A stretch of 64,000 nucleotides of DNA, taken from contig NZ_MINI01000028.1 of NCBI RefSeq assembly GCF_002906855.1, forward strand, positions 2,046,001-2,110,000. Reading direction: 5' to 3'. Each line of letters starts with the position of its first letter. Positions within the stretch are counted from its first letter, which is position 1. Below are positions 8,864-19,187 of this stretch, piece by piece. The notes below the pieces were generated by a model, which saw only the letters and a list, made by a program, of their open reading frames with translations, was not told the origin of the DNA and did not search any database. This stretch comes from Pseudomonas putida. GTDB taxonomy: Bacteria > Pseudomonadota > Gammaproteobacteria > Pseudomonadales > Pseudomonadaceae. The position numbers and the translations under genes are program-made.

Positions 8864-9490
8864 TCAGCGCGGCATTTCGCGGGCGAGGGTGCTCTTGATC
8901 GTGCGCTCCACCACGTCCACCAGCACCATGGTCTGGTGGTCCACCTCGATGTTCAGCAACTCGCCGGCCTGGTAGCGGGCGAAGGTGGTCTGGCGCAGGG
9001 TTTCCGGGATCAGGTTGATGGTCACCACGTTGTCGTCGACGTCAGCGACGGTCAGGCTGCAGCCGTTGACCCCGATGAAACCGCGTGGGAACACGTACTT
9101 GCCCCATTGCGGGGGCATGCGGAAGGTGATGAAGGCGCCGGTTTCCTTGATCGACAGTTCGACGACCTCGGCAGTGGTGGCGATGTGGCCGGCCATCAGG
9201 TGGCCGCCGACTTCGGCGTTCATTTTCGCCGAACGCTCGATGTTCACGCCCTGGCCAGCCTTGAAGCAGCGCAGGTTGGTGCGTTCGAGGGTGGCGGTCA
9301 TGGCGTCGAACTTCACCTGGGTGCCGTCGATTTCGGTAACCGACAGGCAGGTGCCCTCGACACTGACGCTCGCACCAATCTTCAGCTCGTCGAGCAGCTC
9401 CGGGGTGAGGTCGATGGTGAACTGGTTGTGGCCCGGGTAGGTGGTCACATCAAGGAGAGGGCGAACGGCCTGGACGATGCCGGTGTACAT
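8864..9490 (-). CDS. ribE: Riboflavin synthase, alpha chain
   Basis: 208 aa, full length. It dismutates two 6,7-dimethyl-8-ribityllumazines into riboflavin and a pyrimidine. Two lumazine-binding repeats are visible: MYTGIVQAV with GxSVSVEGTCLSV in the first half, and GGHLMAGH with GVNGCSLTV in the second. The start is ATG 9490, preceded by AGGAG, matching the conserved MxTGIV N-terminus. It resembles E. coli riboflavin synthase and lies outside any rib operon, so it is probably a paralogue of a main copy elsewhere (inference). It is followed directly by the DUF1275 gene. Confidence 0.92.
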   Translation of the reverse strand: MYTGIVQAVRPLLDVTTYPGHNQFTIDLTPELLDELKIGASVSVEGTCLSVTEIDGTQVKFDAMTATLERTNLRCFKAGQGVNIERSAKMNAEVGGHLMAGHIATTAEVVELSIKETGAFITFRMPPQWGKYVFPRGFIGVNGCSLTVADVDDNVVTINLIPETLRQTTFARYQAGELLNIEVDHQTMVLVDVVERTIKSTLAREMPR

Positions 9491-9571
9491 GGAGTTGCTC
9501 CTGGGCACAGAGAGGGAAAACATCAGGAAGCTATGCCCATGGCGCTGCAAATGCAAGTTGCCGTACTGGCC

Positions 9572-11638
9572 TCAGACATGCCCACTGCTGTTCACAATCC
9601 TCAAGCACAGTGCCTCGTAAGGGTCCAGGTTGACAGTCAGCCGGCCATCCTCGGTCAGGTCGCCTTCGACCGTCTCGTTGATCATGTCCACCACTGGCCC
9701 TGGGGTGAAGCCGGTCAATTGCAGTTCCTCGACAATCACCTCATGGCCGAAGTTCAAGGCACTGATCTGGATGCCACGCCCGGCCGGCAGCTCATGCACC
9801 ATCACCAGCAGGCCCGGGCTGCTGACATCGGGCACCAGCACCTGGCGGCTGGTGGCGATGCCATAGGCCTGGCGCACGGCCAGCAGCTTCTTCACCTGGC
9901 TGGCGAACGACTCGGGGTTGTCCAGCTGGCTGTCGAGGCTGCCATACAGCGAGCGGGCGCGCGGCATCCCGCGTACCGAGGCTTGTGTCTGTGGGGCAAG
10001 CCCGGCCAGGTCGTAGCCGCCCCGGTGGATCCAGCGGGTATCACCGTCAACCATGCGCTCGGCTACCGCCTCGGCCGGCAGCGGCAGGGCGCCGACCAGG
10101 TCCCAGCCGGACAGCGCGACCACGCCCGGTTGCATGGCGTTGTACATCACCAGCAGCAAATGCATCTTCTGGATCAGCGCGATGTCCGCCGGGCTGATCT
10201 GTTCGAGGTCGCGAATGCCCAGCGCCGCGGTGATCAGGCTGGCGGTGGTGCAGGCAATGCCGTTGGTGACGAAGCGCAGGTTGTACGGTGCATGCTCACC
10301 CGACAGCCGCTCGTAGATTTCCTCGCGGATGTGCTCGCGCAGAATGCCGCCGGGCAAGGTCTGGCCCTTGTACAGGTACATGTCATGGGCGTGCAGGGTC
10401 CAGAAGTGCACCAGCTCGACGGTCAGTTCGTCGTGGTTCTGCAGGGCGTGAATCAGCGACGCCGGGTCGATGCCGAAGGTGTGCATCTCCTTGAGCATCA
10501 GGCGCAGGAACTCGGTGTCGCCGGTCAGCAGGGCATGCTGGCAGGCGGGGCGGGTGATGAAGTCGTAGGACAGGTCGGCACCGCCCTTGGACATTTGCGC
10601 GATGTCGTCGAGGGTCAGGTTGAGCTCCTGGAAACTGAAGCCGCCGGCCTTGCGGATCATGCCGCCGATCAGCTGGTTGCCGACGATCGACAGCGGGTGG
10701 CTCTCGGACCAGGCGCTGCCGCTGGCGCGGGATTCCACGCCGAGAAAGCCGTTGGCATCCAGGCGCAGGCCGCGGGCCCCCAAGCAGTCCAGCGCGTGCA
10801 GGGCGTCGCCGATGATCATCTGCTGGGCGGCGAAGCTGGGGTCGAGCCAGTTCAGTGACGGCTGGCCTTCCTTGAAATAGTGCAGGTACACCCAGCGCCG
10901 GGTCTTGCCGTCGACCCCGGTGATCGGCGCGGTGGCGCTCCAGTCGGTTTCCTTGACCCCGGGCTCGAAGAAGATCACCCGCTGCAACTGGCCGACGATG
11001 TAGTGGCGCAGCTTGAGCTCGTCGCACAGTGCCGGCGCCAGGTTGACCGCATCGCGGCCCTCGGGCACGTCAGGCAGCAGCGGCCAGTCTTCCTCGCGGA
11101 TCTCGACCATGTGGTAGAGCCCGGGGTAGGCACCGTGGGCCAGTTCGGCCAGGCGAAAGTCGGCGCCCTTGCCGGTGTGCGACGGGATCAAGTCGTCGAT
11201 GGTCACGGCATTGTGCGCGGCGGCCAGGCGGCTCATCTGTACCAGTTCCTGCTCGTTGCCGTAGAGCGGGTCGATGTCGAAGCTGATGCGGTCGAAGTTG
11301 CCGTCGATGCTCGGGGTGAAGTCACGCCCGCGCACGCCGCCAGACTGCTTGATCGGGCCGGTGTGGATGCCCTGCACGCCGATCTCCGACAGGCGCTTCC
11401 ACAGCGTTTCGTGACCGAGGGCGGCGAGCACCGAGCAGCCTTCGGGCGCGATGATCGCGTCGGGGTAGACCGTCAGCCACACCGAGGCGATCTCGGTGGC
11501 GCGGCGTGGCTGCGCTTCGGCGTAGGGATTCTGCCACAGGCGTGACTGGCCGGAGTACAGGCGGGCCCGTTCCTGCGAGGCCTTCAGCATCGAGCGGTCT
11601 TCAAGCCATTTGAGGTATGACGGGTCGGGCTGGGTCAT
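9572..11638 (-). CDS. GH13 alpha-amylase-family glucosyltransferase (trehalose synthase/maltose glucosyltransferase-like)
   Basis: 688 aa with a (beta/alpha)8 GH13 core. Catalytic residues are visible: nucleophile Asp294 (LRLDANGF), acid/base Glu338 (FQELN) and transition-state Asp403 (LQNHDEL). The start ATG 11638 has GAGG upstream. Members act on alpha-glucosides such as maltose, trehalose or sucrose. Region I is unusual (DDLIPSHTG in place of the common DxVxNH), so it sits in a divergent subgroup and I do not assign a substrate. The gene stands alone, without the glg/tre genes that usually accompany trehalose synthase in pseudomonads. Confidence 0.8.
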   Translation of the reverse strand: MTQPDPSYLKWLEDRSMLKASQERARLYSGQSRLWQNPYAEAQPRRATEIASVWLTVYPDAIIAPEGCSVLAALGHETLWKRLSEIGVQGIHTGPIKQSGGVRGRDFTPSIDGNFDRISFDIDPLYGNEQELVQMSRLAAAHNAVTIDDLIPSHTGKGADFRLAELAHGAYPGLYHMVEIREEDWPLLPDVPEGRDAVNLAPALCDELKLRHYIVGQLQRVIFFEPGVKETDWSATAPITGVDGKTRRWVYLHYFKEGQPSLNWLDPSFAAQQMIIGDALHALDCLGARGLRLDANGFLGVESRASGSAWSESHPLSIVGNQLIGGMIRKAGGFSFQELNLTLDDIAQMSKGGADLSYDFITRPACQHALLTGDTEFLRLMLKEMHTFGIDPASLIHALQNHDELTVELVHFWTLHAHDMYLYKGQTLPGGILREHIREEIYERLSGEHAPYNLRFVTNGIACTTASLITAALGIRDLEQISPADIALIQKMHLLLVMYNAMQPGVVALSGWDLVGALPLPAEAVAERMVDGDTRWIHRGGYDLAGLAPQTQASVRGMPRARSLYGSLDSQLDNPESFASQVKKLLAVRQAYGIATSRQVLVPDVSSPGLLVMVHELPAGRGIQISALNFGHEVIVEELQLTGFTPGPVVDMINETVEGDLTEDGRLTVNLDPYEALCLRIVNSSGHV

Positions 11639-11726
11639 TTCGCGTCCTCTTTGCGTGGCGGCACCGGCCAAGGTTATGACGGCATGGCGAGCGGATCGTT
11701 CGGCTTGAGGCTAGCGTTGCCTGCAA

Positions 11727-12530
11727 TCAATCATCTTTGCGCGCCTCGCTCAACAGCTGGTCAATCCGCCCGGCAAACCGCTGCAGCGCCGGCAGGTACT
11801 TCACCACCGCCTGTTCGATACTCATCGCCTTGGCCACATACACCAGGTTCAGGCACCCCAGCAGCCGCCCACCAGAGTGCAAGGGCACGGCGATCGAGGC
11901 GATCTTCTCTTCCTGGTTCCAGGCCATGAAATTCTCCGCATAGCCCCGGTGGCGCACCTTGCGCAGCAGATTGTCGAGCGTCACAGGGTCACGCGCCAAG
12001 CGGTATTCGGGCCCTTCACGGCTTGCCAGCAGAGCGATGATCTGTTCGCGCTCGGCGTCGTCGCAAAACGCCAGGTAGGCCTGCCCGGTAGCCGTCTCCA
12101 GTAGCGGCAGGCGGCGCCCGACCATGGAGCGGTGGAATGACAGCCGGCTGCAGCGGTGGGTGGTTTCACGCACCACCATGGCATCCACATCCAGGGTACT
12201 GATGTCGGTCGGCCACACCACCTCCTGCAACAGCTCGGCGAGCAATGGCGCCGCCGTGGCGCTGATCCACTGCTCATCGCGAAACCCTTCGCTCAATTCG
12301 CGCACCTTGAGTGCCAGGCGGAAGCTGTCGTCGGACTCGCTGCGACGCACGTAGCCGTCCTCCTGCAGGGTCTCAAGCAGGCGCCGCACGGTGGTGCGGT
12401 GCAGGCCGGTGAGTTCGGCCAGGCGGGTCGGGCTGGCGCCGCCGTCCAGGCGGTTGAGGGCATTGAGCAAGGCCAGGCCGCGGCTCAGCCCGCGCACGCT
12501 CTTGTACTCGGAGTCTCGGTCTTTGTTCAT
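11727..12530 (-). CDS. mhpR: IclR-family activator of the 3-hydroxyphenylpropionate pathway
   Basis: 267 aa. An N-terminal winged helix (about 20-75; SPTRLAELTGLHRTTVRRLL) is followed by an IclR effector domain (about 90-260). It is divergent from mhpA, the same arrangement as E. coli mhpR. The start is ATG 12530, with AAGG upstream. E. coli MhpR is an activator responding to 3-(3-hydroxyphenyl)propionate, and the perfect 17-bp palindrome at 12553-12569 resembles its operator. It probably controls the whole mhpABCDFE-mhpT-porin unit. Confidence 0.92.
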   Translation of the reverse strand: MNKDRDSEYKSVRGLSRGLALLNALNRLDGGASPTRLAELTGLHRTTVRRLLETLQEDGYVRRSESDDSFRLALKVRELSEGFRDEQWISATAAPLLAELLQEVVWPTDISTLDVDAMVVRETTHRCSRLSFHRSMVGRRLPLLETATGQAYLAFCDDAEREQIIALLASREGPEYRLARDPVTLDNLLRKVRHRGYAENFMAWNQEEKIASIAVPLHSGGRLLGCLNLVYVAKAMSIEQAVVKYLPALQRFAGRIDQLLSEARKDD

Positions 12531-12552
12531 AAAAAGCCTTATAAAACAACGA

Positions 12553-12569
12553 TGTGCACCAAGTGCACA
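12553..12569. promoter_or_regulatory. MhpR operator
   Basis: TGTGCAC-CAA-GTGCACA is a perfect 7-3-7 palindrome. The E. coli MhpR operator is a similar 17-bp GTGCAC-based palindrome near -58 (from memory). Here the centre falls about 60 bp before the start site predicted from the promoter at 12586-12615, the right place for class I activation. Confidence 0.8.
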
Positions 12570-12585
12570 GCAGGGCGGTTTTTCA

Positions 12586-12615
12586 TTGTAGGGCAATCCG
12601 CAGCATTCCTATACT
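12586..12615 (+). promoter_or_regulatory. Predicted sigma-70 promoter for mhpABCDFE
   Basis: TTGTAG (12586-12591) and TATACT (12610-12615) are separated by 18 bp. The weak -35 fits an activator-dependent promoter. Predicted transcription start is near 12621, giving a leader of about 225 nt before mhpA. Confidence 0.6.
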
Positions 12616-12655
12616 CGCCACAACAACTACAAATGCCCTGACAGGGGAATACACC

Positions 12656-12730
12656 ATGCGCCATGCCTGCCTGCCGTCCTTACCCGTTGCCTGCGCCTGC
12701 CCACATCCAAGCGTAGCGCCGCGCCGCTAA
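12656..12730 (+). CDS. Possible 24-codon leader peptide upstream of mhpA
   Basis: ATG at 12656 follows AGGGG with 8-nt spacing, and the frame closes at TAA 12728-12730. The product has 24 residues with three Cys, five Pro, three Arg and two His. It falls inside the predicted mhp leader, 115 bp before the mhpA start. The rest of the 315-bp mhpR-mhpA gap holds the operator and promoter listed here. A regulatory leader peptide is possible; no attenuator hairpin is obvious and chance is not excluded. Confidence 0.35.
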   Translation: MRHACLPSLPVACACPHPSVAPRR

Positions 12731-12845
12731 TACCCGTACCAGCCAAAACGCCCATTCAACTGCCTTGCGCCTGCCTGCGCGAGGGCGGTAGCGGCTTGCC
12801 TGGAGTTACCGGGAGCGCCGTCGGGCCGTGTCGAGGATTACCGCA

Positions 12846-14513
12846 ATGAACACGTCAAATTCAGATCACCTTCAGGCCGACTACACCGCTGACGTGGTGG
12901 TCATCGGTGCCGGCCCGGTAGGGCTGGCGATCGCCAATTACCTGGGCCAGGCCGGCGTGCAGGTGCTGCAGATCGAGAAGCTCGACCAGCTGATCGACTA
13001 CCCCCGCGCCATCGGCATCGACGACGAGTCGCTGCGCACCGTGCAGGCCATCGGCCTGGTCGAGCAAGTGCTGCCGCACACCACGCCGTGGCACGCCATG
13101 CGCTTCCTGACGCCCAAGGGCCGTTGCTTTGCCGACATCCAGCCGATGACCGACGAATTTGGCTGGTCGCGGCGCAATGCCTTCATCCAGCCGCAGGTCG
13201 ATGCCGTGCTGTACCAGGGTCTGGCGCGCTTTGCCAACGTACGCACGCTGTTCTCCCGCGATGTGGTCGAGTTTCAGCAGGACGAGCAGGGCGTGAGCCT
13301 GCGCATGAACGGCCCCGAAGGTCGGCAGGAGACGGTGCGTGGTCGTTACCTGGTGGCCTGTGACGGCGGCAACAGCCTGATCCGCCGCTCTCTGGATATT
13401 GCCTTCGAAGGCAAAACCGCGCCCAACCAGTGGATCGTCATCGACATCGCCAACGACCCGCTGGGCACGCCAAACGTGTACTTGTGCTGCGACCCGGTGC
13501 GCCCGTACGTATCGGCCGCGTTGCCCCACGGCGTGCGGCGTTTCGAGTTCATGGTGATGCCAGGCGAGACCGAGGCGCAGCTGAGCCAGCCGGAGAACCT
13601 GCGCAAGTTGCTGGCCAAGGTGCTGCCGGACCCGGACCGGGTCGAGCTGATCCGCAAGCGCGTGTACACGCACAATGCCCGCCTGGCCGGCCAGTTCCGG
13701 GTCAAGCGGGTGCTGCTGGCCGGCGATGCCGCGCACATCATGCCGGTGTGGCAGGGCCAGGGTTACAACAGCGGCATGCGCGATGCCAGCAACCTCGGCT
13801 GGAAGCTGGCGCTGGTGGCCAAGGGCTTGGCCGGCGAGGCGCTGCTCGACACCTACGAGCAGGAACGGCGCGACCATGCCAAGGCGATGATCGACCTGTC
13901 GGTGCTTGCCGGCCACGTGCTGGCGCCGCCCAAGCGTTGGCAGGGCATCCTGCGTGATGGCGTGTCGTGGGCGTTGAACTACCTGCCGGCGGTCAAGCGC
14001 TACTTCCTGGAAATGCGCTTCAAACCCATGCCGCAATACGCCAAAGGCGCATTGGTGGCCGAGCCGAACAACAAGGCCACGCCGGTCGGGCGCATGTTCA
14101 TCCAGCCCAAGGTGGTCATCGAAGCGGGTGAGACGCGCCTGCTCGACGATGTGATCGGCAGCAATTTCGCCTTCATCGCCTGGGGCAACGACCCACTGTG
14201 GGGCCTGAGTGCCGAGCAGGTGCAGGCCTGGCGTGCACTGGGGGCCTGCTTCATCCAGGTACTGCCCCAGGTGCAGCTCAAGGCCGGGCGCGAAGTGCCG
14301 GATGGGGTGATTCGCGTGGGCGACTGCAGTGGCCGCCTCAAGGAATGGTTCGGTCGCCACCCGGTGTCTATCGTGCTGCTGCGCCCGGACCGTTTCGTAG
14401 GTGCGGTGGCCATTCCGCAAACCGTCGGCCAGGCCAGCGACGCGCTGTTGCAGGCGCTGGACGCTCGCCCTCAAACCACCCAGCAGGCGCCGTTGGCGTC
14501 CAAGGTGGCCTGA
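12846..14513 (+). CDS. mhpA: 3-(3-hydroxyphenyl)propionate hydroxylase
   Basis: 555 aa flavoprotein monooxygenase. The FAD-binding dinucleotide fold is at 15-45 ([16 protein letters not shown]), and the second FAD motif, [17 protein letters not shown], is near 300. It hydroxylates 3-(3-hydroxyphenyl)propionate to the 2,3-dihydroxy compound using NADH and O2. I chose ATG 12846, with GAGG 9 nt upstream, over GTG 12828. It is first in the mhp operon, with mhpB starting 1 bp after its stop codon. Confidence 0.95.
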   Translation: MNTSNSDHLQADYTADVVVIGAGPVGLAIANYLGQAGVQVLQIEKLDQLIDYPRAIGIDDESLRTVQAIGLVEQVLPHTTPWHAMRFLTPKGRCFADIQPMTDEFGWSRRNAFIQPQVDAVLYQGLARFANVRTLFSRDVVEFQQDEQGVSLRMNGPEGRQETVRGRYLVACDGGNSLIRRSLDIAFEGKTAPNQWIVIDIANDPLGTPNVYLCCDPVRPYVSAALPHGVRRFEFMVMPGETEAQLSQPENLRKLLAKVLPDPDRVELIRKRVYTHNARLAGQFRVKRVLLAGDAAHIMPVWQGQGYNSGMRDASNLGWKLALVAKGLAGEALLDTYEQERRDHAKAMIDLSVLAGHVLAPPKRWQGILRDGVSWALNYLPAVKRYFLEMRFKPMPQYAKGALVAEPNNKATPVGRMFIQPKVVIEAGETRLLDDVIGSNFAFIAWGNDPLWGLSAEQVQAWRALGACFIQVLPQVQLKAGREVPDGVIRVGDCSGRLKEWFGRHPVSIVLLRPDRFVGAVAIPQTVGQASDALLQALDARPQTTQQAPLASKVA

Positions 14514-14514
14514 G

Positions 14515-15459
14515 ATGAGCGCCTACCTGCATTGCTTGTCGCACACCCCGCTGGTGGGGTACGTCGATCCGGCGCAAGCCGTGCTGGCGGAAGTGGACGA
14601 GGTGGTCTCCGCTGCCCGCGCGCGCATCGCCGCGTTCGACCCGCAGCTGGTGTTCCTGTTCGCCCCGGACCACTACAACGGCTTTTTCTACGACGTGATG
14701 CCGGCCTTCTGCATCGGCATGGGCGCCACCGCCATCGGTGATTTCAACAGTGTCGCCGGCCCGCTGGAGGTGCCGCGTGATATCGCCGAGGCCTGCGCCG
14801 ATGCGGTACTGCAGGCGGGTGTGGACGCCGCCGTGTCCTACCGCATGCAGGTCGATCATGGTTTTGCCCAGCCGCTGGAGTATCTGCTCGGTGGCCTGGC
14901 GCAGAAGCCGGTGATCCCGGTCTTCATCAACAGCGTGGCGGTACCGCTGCCGAGCTTTGCCCGTGCCCGCCTGCTCGGCGAGGCCATCGGCCGTTTCGCC
15001 CGCAGTACCGGCAAGCGCGTGCTGTTCCTCGGCTCCGGTGGCTTGTCGCACCAGCCGCCGGTACCGGAGCTGGCCCATGTCGATGCGCGCATGGCCGACC
15101 GCCTGATGGGCAGTGGCCGCGACCTGCCGGCCAACGAGCGCCAGGCCCGCCAGCAACGGGTGATCAGCGCGGCCGAAGGTTTCGTGCGTGACCAGCACAG
15201 CCTGCACCCGCTCAACCCGGCCTGGGACAACCACTTCCTCGACCTGCTGGAGCAGCGCCGCTTTGCCGAACTCGATGGCATGGCTAATGCCGAGCTGTCG
15301 GCACTGGCCGGCAAGTCGACCCACGAGGTCAAGACCTGGGTAGCCGCCTTTGCCGCGCTGGCCGCGTTTGGTGACTACCAGGCCAGCGCGCGCTACTACC
15401 GGCCGATCCCCGAATGGATCGCCGGTTTCGGCTCGCTCAGCGCCCATTCCCTTACCTGA
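14515..15459 (+). CDS. mhpB: 2,3-dihydroxyphenylpropionate 1,2-dioxygenase (extradiol)
   Basis: 314 aa, identical in length to E. coli MhpB, of the LigB-type (class III) extradiol dioxygenases. His115 (VDHGF) and His179 (GGLSHQ) fall at the same numbers as the catalytic histidines of the E. coli enzyme. The Fe(II) enzyme cleaves the ring meta to give 2-hydroxy-6-ketonona-2,4-dienedioate. The start ATG at 14515 is 1 bp past the mhpA stop, which indicates coupled translation. Confidence 0.95.
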   Translation: MSAYLHCLSHTPLVGYVDPAQAVLAEVDEVVSAARARIAAFDPQLVFLFAPDHYNGFFYDVMPAFCIGMGATAIGDFNSVAGPLEVPRDIAEACADAVLQAGVDAAVSYRMQVDHGFAQPLEYLLGGLAQKPVIPVFINSVAVPLPSFARARLLGEAIGRFARSTGKRVLFLGSGGLSHQPPVPELAHVDARMADRLMGSGRDLPANERQARQQRVISAAEGFVRDQHSLHPLNPAWDNHFLDLLEQRRFAELDGMANAELSALAGKSTHEVKTWVAAFAALAAFGDYQASARYYRPIPEWIAGFGSLSAHSLT

Positions 15460-15478
15460 TCAACGGAGGACTCCCTTC

Positions 15479-16342
15479 ATGACCCGCATCGCCATCAACG
15501 AAGCCGACAGCAGCCGTTTCGCCCATATCCGCGAAGGTGAACTCGACCTGCAGGTGCACTACAACGACCTCGGCGAAGGCGCCGAGACCGTGGTCATGCT
15601 GCACGGCTCCGGCCCGGGTGCCAGTGGTTGGGCCAACTTCAACCGCAACATCGAACCGCTGCTGGCCGCCGGCTACCGCGTGGTGCTGCTGGACTGCCCC
15701 GGCTGGAGCAAGAGCGACCCGATCGTCTGCCGTGGTTCGCGCGCGGACCTCAACGCCACCGCGCTCAAGGGCCTGCTCGATGTGCTCGGCCTTGAGCGCG
15801 TGCACATCCTTGGCAACTCCATGGGCGGCCACAGTGCCGTGGCCTTTGCCCTGCGCTACCCGCAGCGGGTCGGCAAACTGGTACTGATGGGCGGTGGCAC
15901 CGGTGGCGCCAGCCCGTTCGTGCCGATGCCCACCGAGGGCATCAAGTTGATCAACGCGCTGTACCGCGAGCCGACCATCGACAACCTGAAGAAGATGATG
16001 AACGTCTTCGTCTATGACCCCAGCGACCTCACCGAGGCGCTGTTCCAGACCCGCCTGGACAACATGCTCGCCCGCCGCGACCACCTCGACAACTTCGTCG
16101 CCAGCCTGGCCGCCAACCCCAAGCAGTTCCCCGACTTCGGCGCACGCCTGGGCGAGATCAAGGCCCGCACCCTGGTGATCTGGGGCCGCAACGACCGCTT
16201 CGTGCCGATGGACGTCGGCCTGCGCCTGATCGCCGGCATCGCCGACGCCGAACTGCACGTGTTCAACAACTGCGGCCACTGGGCCCAGTGGGAGCACGCC
16301 GACACCTTCAACCGCCTGGTACTGGACTTCCTCCAGCACTGA
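15479..16342 (+). CDS. mhpC: 2-hydroxy-6-ketonona-2,4-dienedioate hydrolase
   Basis: 287 aa alpha/beta hydrolase. Nucleophile Ser114 is in GNSMGG, the oxyanion-hole segment is [11 protein letters not shown] near 41-51, the acid Asp is in WGRNDRF and the base His in NCGHWAQ. It cleaves the meta-ring-fission product to 2-hydroxypenta-2,4-dienoate and succinate. ATG 15479 follows GGAGGA, 19 bp after mhpB. This is the third gene of the operon. Confidence 0.95.
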   Translation: MTRIAINEADSSRFAHIREGELDLQVHYNDLGEGAETVVMLHGSGPGASGWANFNRNIEPLLAAGYRVVLLDCPGWSKSDPIVCRGSRADLNATALKGLLDVLGLERVHILGNSMGGHSAVAFALRYPQRVGKLVLMGGGTGGASPFVPMPTEGIKLINALYREPTIDNLKKMMNVFVYDPSDLTEALFQTRLDNMLARRDHLDNFVASLAANPKQFPDFGARLGEIKARTLVIWGRNDRFVPMDVGLRLIAGIADAELHVFNNCGHWAQWEHADTFNRLVLDFLQH

Positions 16343-16357
16343 TTTGAGGTACACCCC

Positions 16358-17152
16358 ATGACCATCGATTCAGCAACCCTCGAACGCCTGGCCGCCGGCC
16401 TGCGGCGCGCGCAACAGCAGGGCGAAGCCATTGCCCCGCTGCGCGACGCCATCGGCGCGGAAAACGCCGAGGCCGCCTATGCCATCCAGCGCCTGAACGT
16501 GGCCCATGCCCTGGCCACCGGCCGCCGCCTGGTCGGGCGCAAGATCGGCTTGACCAACCCCAAGGTGCAGGCACAGCTGGGTGTCGACCAGCCCGACTTC
16601 GGCAGCCTGTTCGCCGACATGTGCTACGGCGACAACGAAACCGTGCCTTTTGCGAGCGTGATGCAGCCAAAGATCGAGGCCGAGATCGCCCTGGTACTGG
16701 CCCATGACCTGCCCAGTGCCCAGACCACCTTCGCCGATGTGATCGGCGCCACGGCCTATGCCTTGCCGGCACTGGAAATCGTCGGCAGCCGCATCCAGGG
16801 CTGGAACATCCGCTTCGCCGACACCGTGGCCGACAACGCCTCCAGCGGCAGCTTCGTGCTCGGCGGCCCGGCCCGCCAACTGCACGACCTCGACCTGCGC
16901 GGCGCGGCCATGCGCATGAGCCGCAATGGCGAGCTGGTGTCCAGTGGCAGCGGCGCCGAATGCCTCGGCCACCCGCTCAACGCTGCGGTGTGGCTGGCCC
17001 GCACCATGGCCCGCCTGGGCGAACCGCTGCGGGCGGGCGACATCATCCTCACCGGGGCCCTCGGGCCGATGGTAACGGTGGCGCCGGGCGACCATTTCGA
17101 AGCCGAGATCGACGGCCTGGGCCGCGTCGGCGTGACCTTCAGCGGCGAATGA
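16358..17152 (+). CDS. mhpD: 2-keto-4-pentenoate hydratase
   Basis: 264 aa of the hydratase/decarboxylase branch of the FAA-like fold. It hydrates 2-hydroxypenta-2,4-dienoate to 4-hydroxy-2-oxovalerate. Conserved stretches include GRKIGLTNP near 58 and the metal-site glutamates of [11 protein letters not shown] near 110. It lies 15 bp after mhpC and 11 bp before mhpF in a tightly packed operon. The order matches E. coli mhpABCDFE. Confidence 0.93.
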   Translation: MTIDSATLERLAAGLRRAQQQGEAIAPLRDAIGAENAEAAYAIQRLNVAHALATGRRLVGRKIGLTNPKVQAQLGVDQPDFGSLFADMCYGDNETVPFASVMQPKIEAEIALVLAHDLPSAQTTFADVIGATAYALPALEIVGSRIQGWNIRFADTVADNASSGSFVLGGPARQLHDLDLRGAAMRMSRNGELVSSGSGAECLGHPLNAAVWLARTMARLGEPLRAGDIILTGALGPMVTVAPGDHFEAEIDGLGRVGVTFSGE

Positions 17153-17163
17153 CGGAGAACCCC

Positions 17164-18096
17164 ATGAGCCACAAACGCAAAGTCGCCATCATCGGTTCCG
17201 GCAACATCGGCACCGACCTGATGATCAAGATCCTGCGCAATGCCAAGCACCTGGAGATGGCCGCGATGGTCGGCATCGACCCGGCCTCCGACGGCCTGGC
17301 CCGCGCCGCCCGCCTGGGCGTGGCCACCACCCACGAAGGGGTGCAGGGCCTGACCCGCCTGCCGGTGTTCAAGGACATCGATTTCGTCTTCGACGCCACC
17401 AGCGCCGGCGCCCACGTGAAGAACGACGCCTTCCTGCGCCAGCACAAGGCCGAGCTGCGCATCATCGACCTGACCCCGGCGGCCATCGGCCCGTACTGCG
17501 TGCCGGTGGTGAACCTTGAGCAGCACCTGCAGGCGACCAACGTCAACATGGTCACCTGCGGTGGCCAGGCGACCATCCCCATGGTCGCGGCGGTGTCGCG
17601 GGTGGCCAAGGTGCACTACGCCGAGATCGTCGCCTCGATCGCCAGCAAATCCGCCGGCCCCGGCACCCGCGCCAACATCGACGAATTCACCGAGACCACC
17701 AGCAAGGCCATCGAAGTGATCGGCGGTGCGGCCAAGGGCAAGGCGATCATCATCATGAACCCGGCCGAACCGCCGCTGATGATGCGCGATACCGTCTACG
17801 TGCTCAGCACAGCCGCCGACCCGCAGCAGGTGGCGGCGAGCATCGAAGAGATGGCCGCTGCGGTGCAGGCCTATGTGCCGGGCTACCGGCTCAAGCAGCA
17901 GGTGCAGTTCGAACAGGTGCGCGACTTGAAGCTGCCGGGGCAGGGGACCTTCACCGGCCTCAAGACCTCGGTGTTCCTCGAAGTCGAAGGCGCCGCCCAC
18001 TACCTGCCGGCCTATGCCGGCAACCTCGACATCATGACCTCTGCCGCGCTGGCCACCGCCGAGCGCATGGCCCTGGCGATGGGAGCCCCGGCATGA
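17164..18096 (+). CDS. mhpF: Acetaldehyde dehydrogenase (acylating)
   Basis: 310 aa. Rossmann motif GSGNIGTD is at 11-18 and catalytic Cys132 is in VTCGGQ. It converts the acetaldehyde released by MhpE to acetyl-CoA, with NAD+ and CoA, in a substrate-channelling complex. I chose ATG 17164 (GGAGA upstream) because it restores the family N-terminus. Its last codons overlap the mhpE start by 4 bp (ATGA), fitting obligate pairing of the two subunits. Confidence 0.95.
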   Translation: MSHKRKVAIIGSGNIGTDLMIKILRNAKHLEMAAMVGIDPASDGLARAARLGVATTHEGVQGLTRLPVFKDIDFVFDATSAGAHVKNDAFLRQHKAELRIIDLTPAAIGPYCVPVVNLEQHLQATNVNMVTCGGQATIPMVAAVSRVAKVHYAEIVASIASKSAGPGTRANIDEFTETTSKAIEVIGGAAKGKAIIIMNPAEPPLMMRDTVYVLSTAADPQQVAASIEEMAAAVQAYVPGYRLKQQVQFEQVRDLKLPGQGTFTGLKTSVFLEVEGAAHYLPAYAGNLDIMTSAALATAERMALAMGAPA

Positions 18097-19103
18097 ACGG
18101 CAAGAAGCTTTACATCAGTGACGTGACCCTGCGCGATGGCATGCACGCCATCCGCCATCAGTATTCGCTGGATGACGTGCGCGCCATCGCCAGCGCCCTC
18201 GACCGGGCCAAGGTCGACTCGATCGAAGTGGCCCATGGCGACGGCCTGCAGGGTTCCAGCTTCAACTACGGTTTCGGTGCCCACACTGACCTCGAATGGA
18301 TCGAAGCAGCGGCCGACGCGGTCAACCACGCCAAGATCGCCACGCTGCTGCTGCCAGGGATCGGCACCATTCACGACCTGAAGAACGCCTACGACGCCGG
18401 TGCTCGCATCGTTCGCGTGGCCACCCACTGCACCGAGGCGGACGTGTCGCGCCAGCACATCGAGTATGCCCGCGAGCTGGGGATGGACACCGTCGGCTTC
18501 CTGATGATGAGCCACATGCAGACGCCCGAAGGGCTGGCGCAACAGGCCAAGCTGATGGAGCGCTACGGCGCCACCTGCATCTACGTGGTCGACTCCGGCG
18601 GGGCGATGAACATGGACGACATCCGTGCGCGCTTCCGGGCGGTCAAGGCGGTGCTCGACCCGGCGACCGAGACCGGCATCCACGCCCACCACAACCTCAG
18701 CCTCGGCGTGGCCAACTCCATCGCCGCCGTGGAGGAGGGCTGCGACCGCATCGACGCCAGCCTCGCCGGCATGGGCGCGGGTGCCGGCAACGCACCACTG
18801 GAAGTGTTCATCGCCGCCGCCGACAAGCTGGGCTGGCACCACGGCACCGACCTGTACGCGCTGATGGACGCCGCCGACGACCTGGTGCGGCCGCTGCAGG
18901 ACCGGCCGGTGCGGGTGGACAGGGAAACCCTGGCGCTGGGTTACGCCGGGGTCTACTCGAGCTTCCTGCGCCATGCCGAAGTGGCCGCTGCCCGCTATGG
19001 CATCAAGGCGGTGGACATCCTCGTCGAGCTGGGCAAGCGGCGCATGGTGGGTGGCCAGGAAGACATGATCGTCGATGTGGCGCTGGACCTGCTCAAGCGC
19101 TGA
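18093..19103 (+). CDS. mhpE: 4-hydroxy-2-oxovalerate aldolase
   Basis: 336 aa, HMGL-like TIM barrel with a DmpG-type C-terminal communication domain. The metal/substrate residues appear as VTLRDGMHA near 10 and HAHHNLSLG near 200. It splits 4-hydroxy-2-oxovalerate into pyruvate and acetaldehyde, the latter passed to MhpF. It overlaps mhpF by 4 bp. This is the last enzyme of the pathway, followed by a REP unit and the permease gene. Confidence 0.95.
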   Translation: MNGKKLYISDVTLRDGMHAIRHQYSLDDVRAIASALDRAKVDSIEVAHGDGLQGSSFNYGFGAHTDLEWIEAAADAVNHAKIATLLLPGIGTIHDLKNAYDAGARIVRVATHCTEADVSRQHIEYARELGMDTVGFLMMSHMQTPEGLAQQAKLMERYGATCIYVVDSGGAMNMDDIRARFRAVKAVLDPATETGIHAHHNLSLGVANSIAAVEEGCDRIDASLAGMGAGAGNAPLEVFIAAADKLGWHHGTDLYALMDAADDLVRPLQDRPVRVDRETLALGYAGVYSSFLRHAEVAAARYGIKAVDILVELGKRRMVGGQEDMIVDVALDLLKR

Positions 19104-19105
19104 CC

Positions 19106-19136
19106 CCTGTAGGAGCGGGCTTGTCCCGCGAATGGG
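19106..19136. repeat. REP unit after mhpE
   Basis: CCTGTAGGAGCGGGCTTGTC followed by CCGCGAATGGG is a canonical P. putida-type REP. It is followed by a 7-bp hairpin, GGGGCGC-ACA-GCGCCCC (19134-19150). The element splits the mhp enzymes from the transporter and may attenuate readthrough. Confidence 0.8.
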
Positions 19137-19187
19137 GCGCACAGCGCCCCCTCTCGACCCCAATACAAAAACAAGACGGGTAATCCC

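Noticed and set aside
9491..9556. Upstream extension of riboflavin synthase
   Set aside because: Family N-terminus is MxTGIV at 9490, with AGGAG directly before it.
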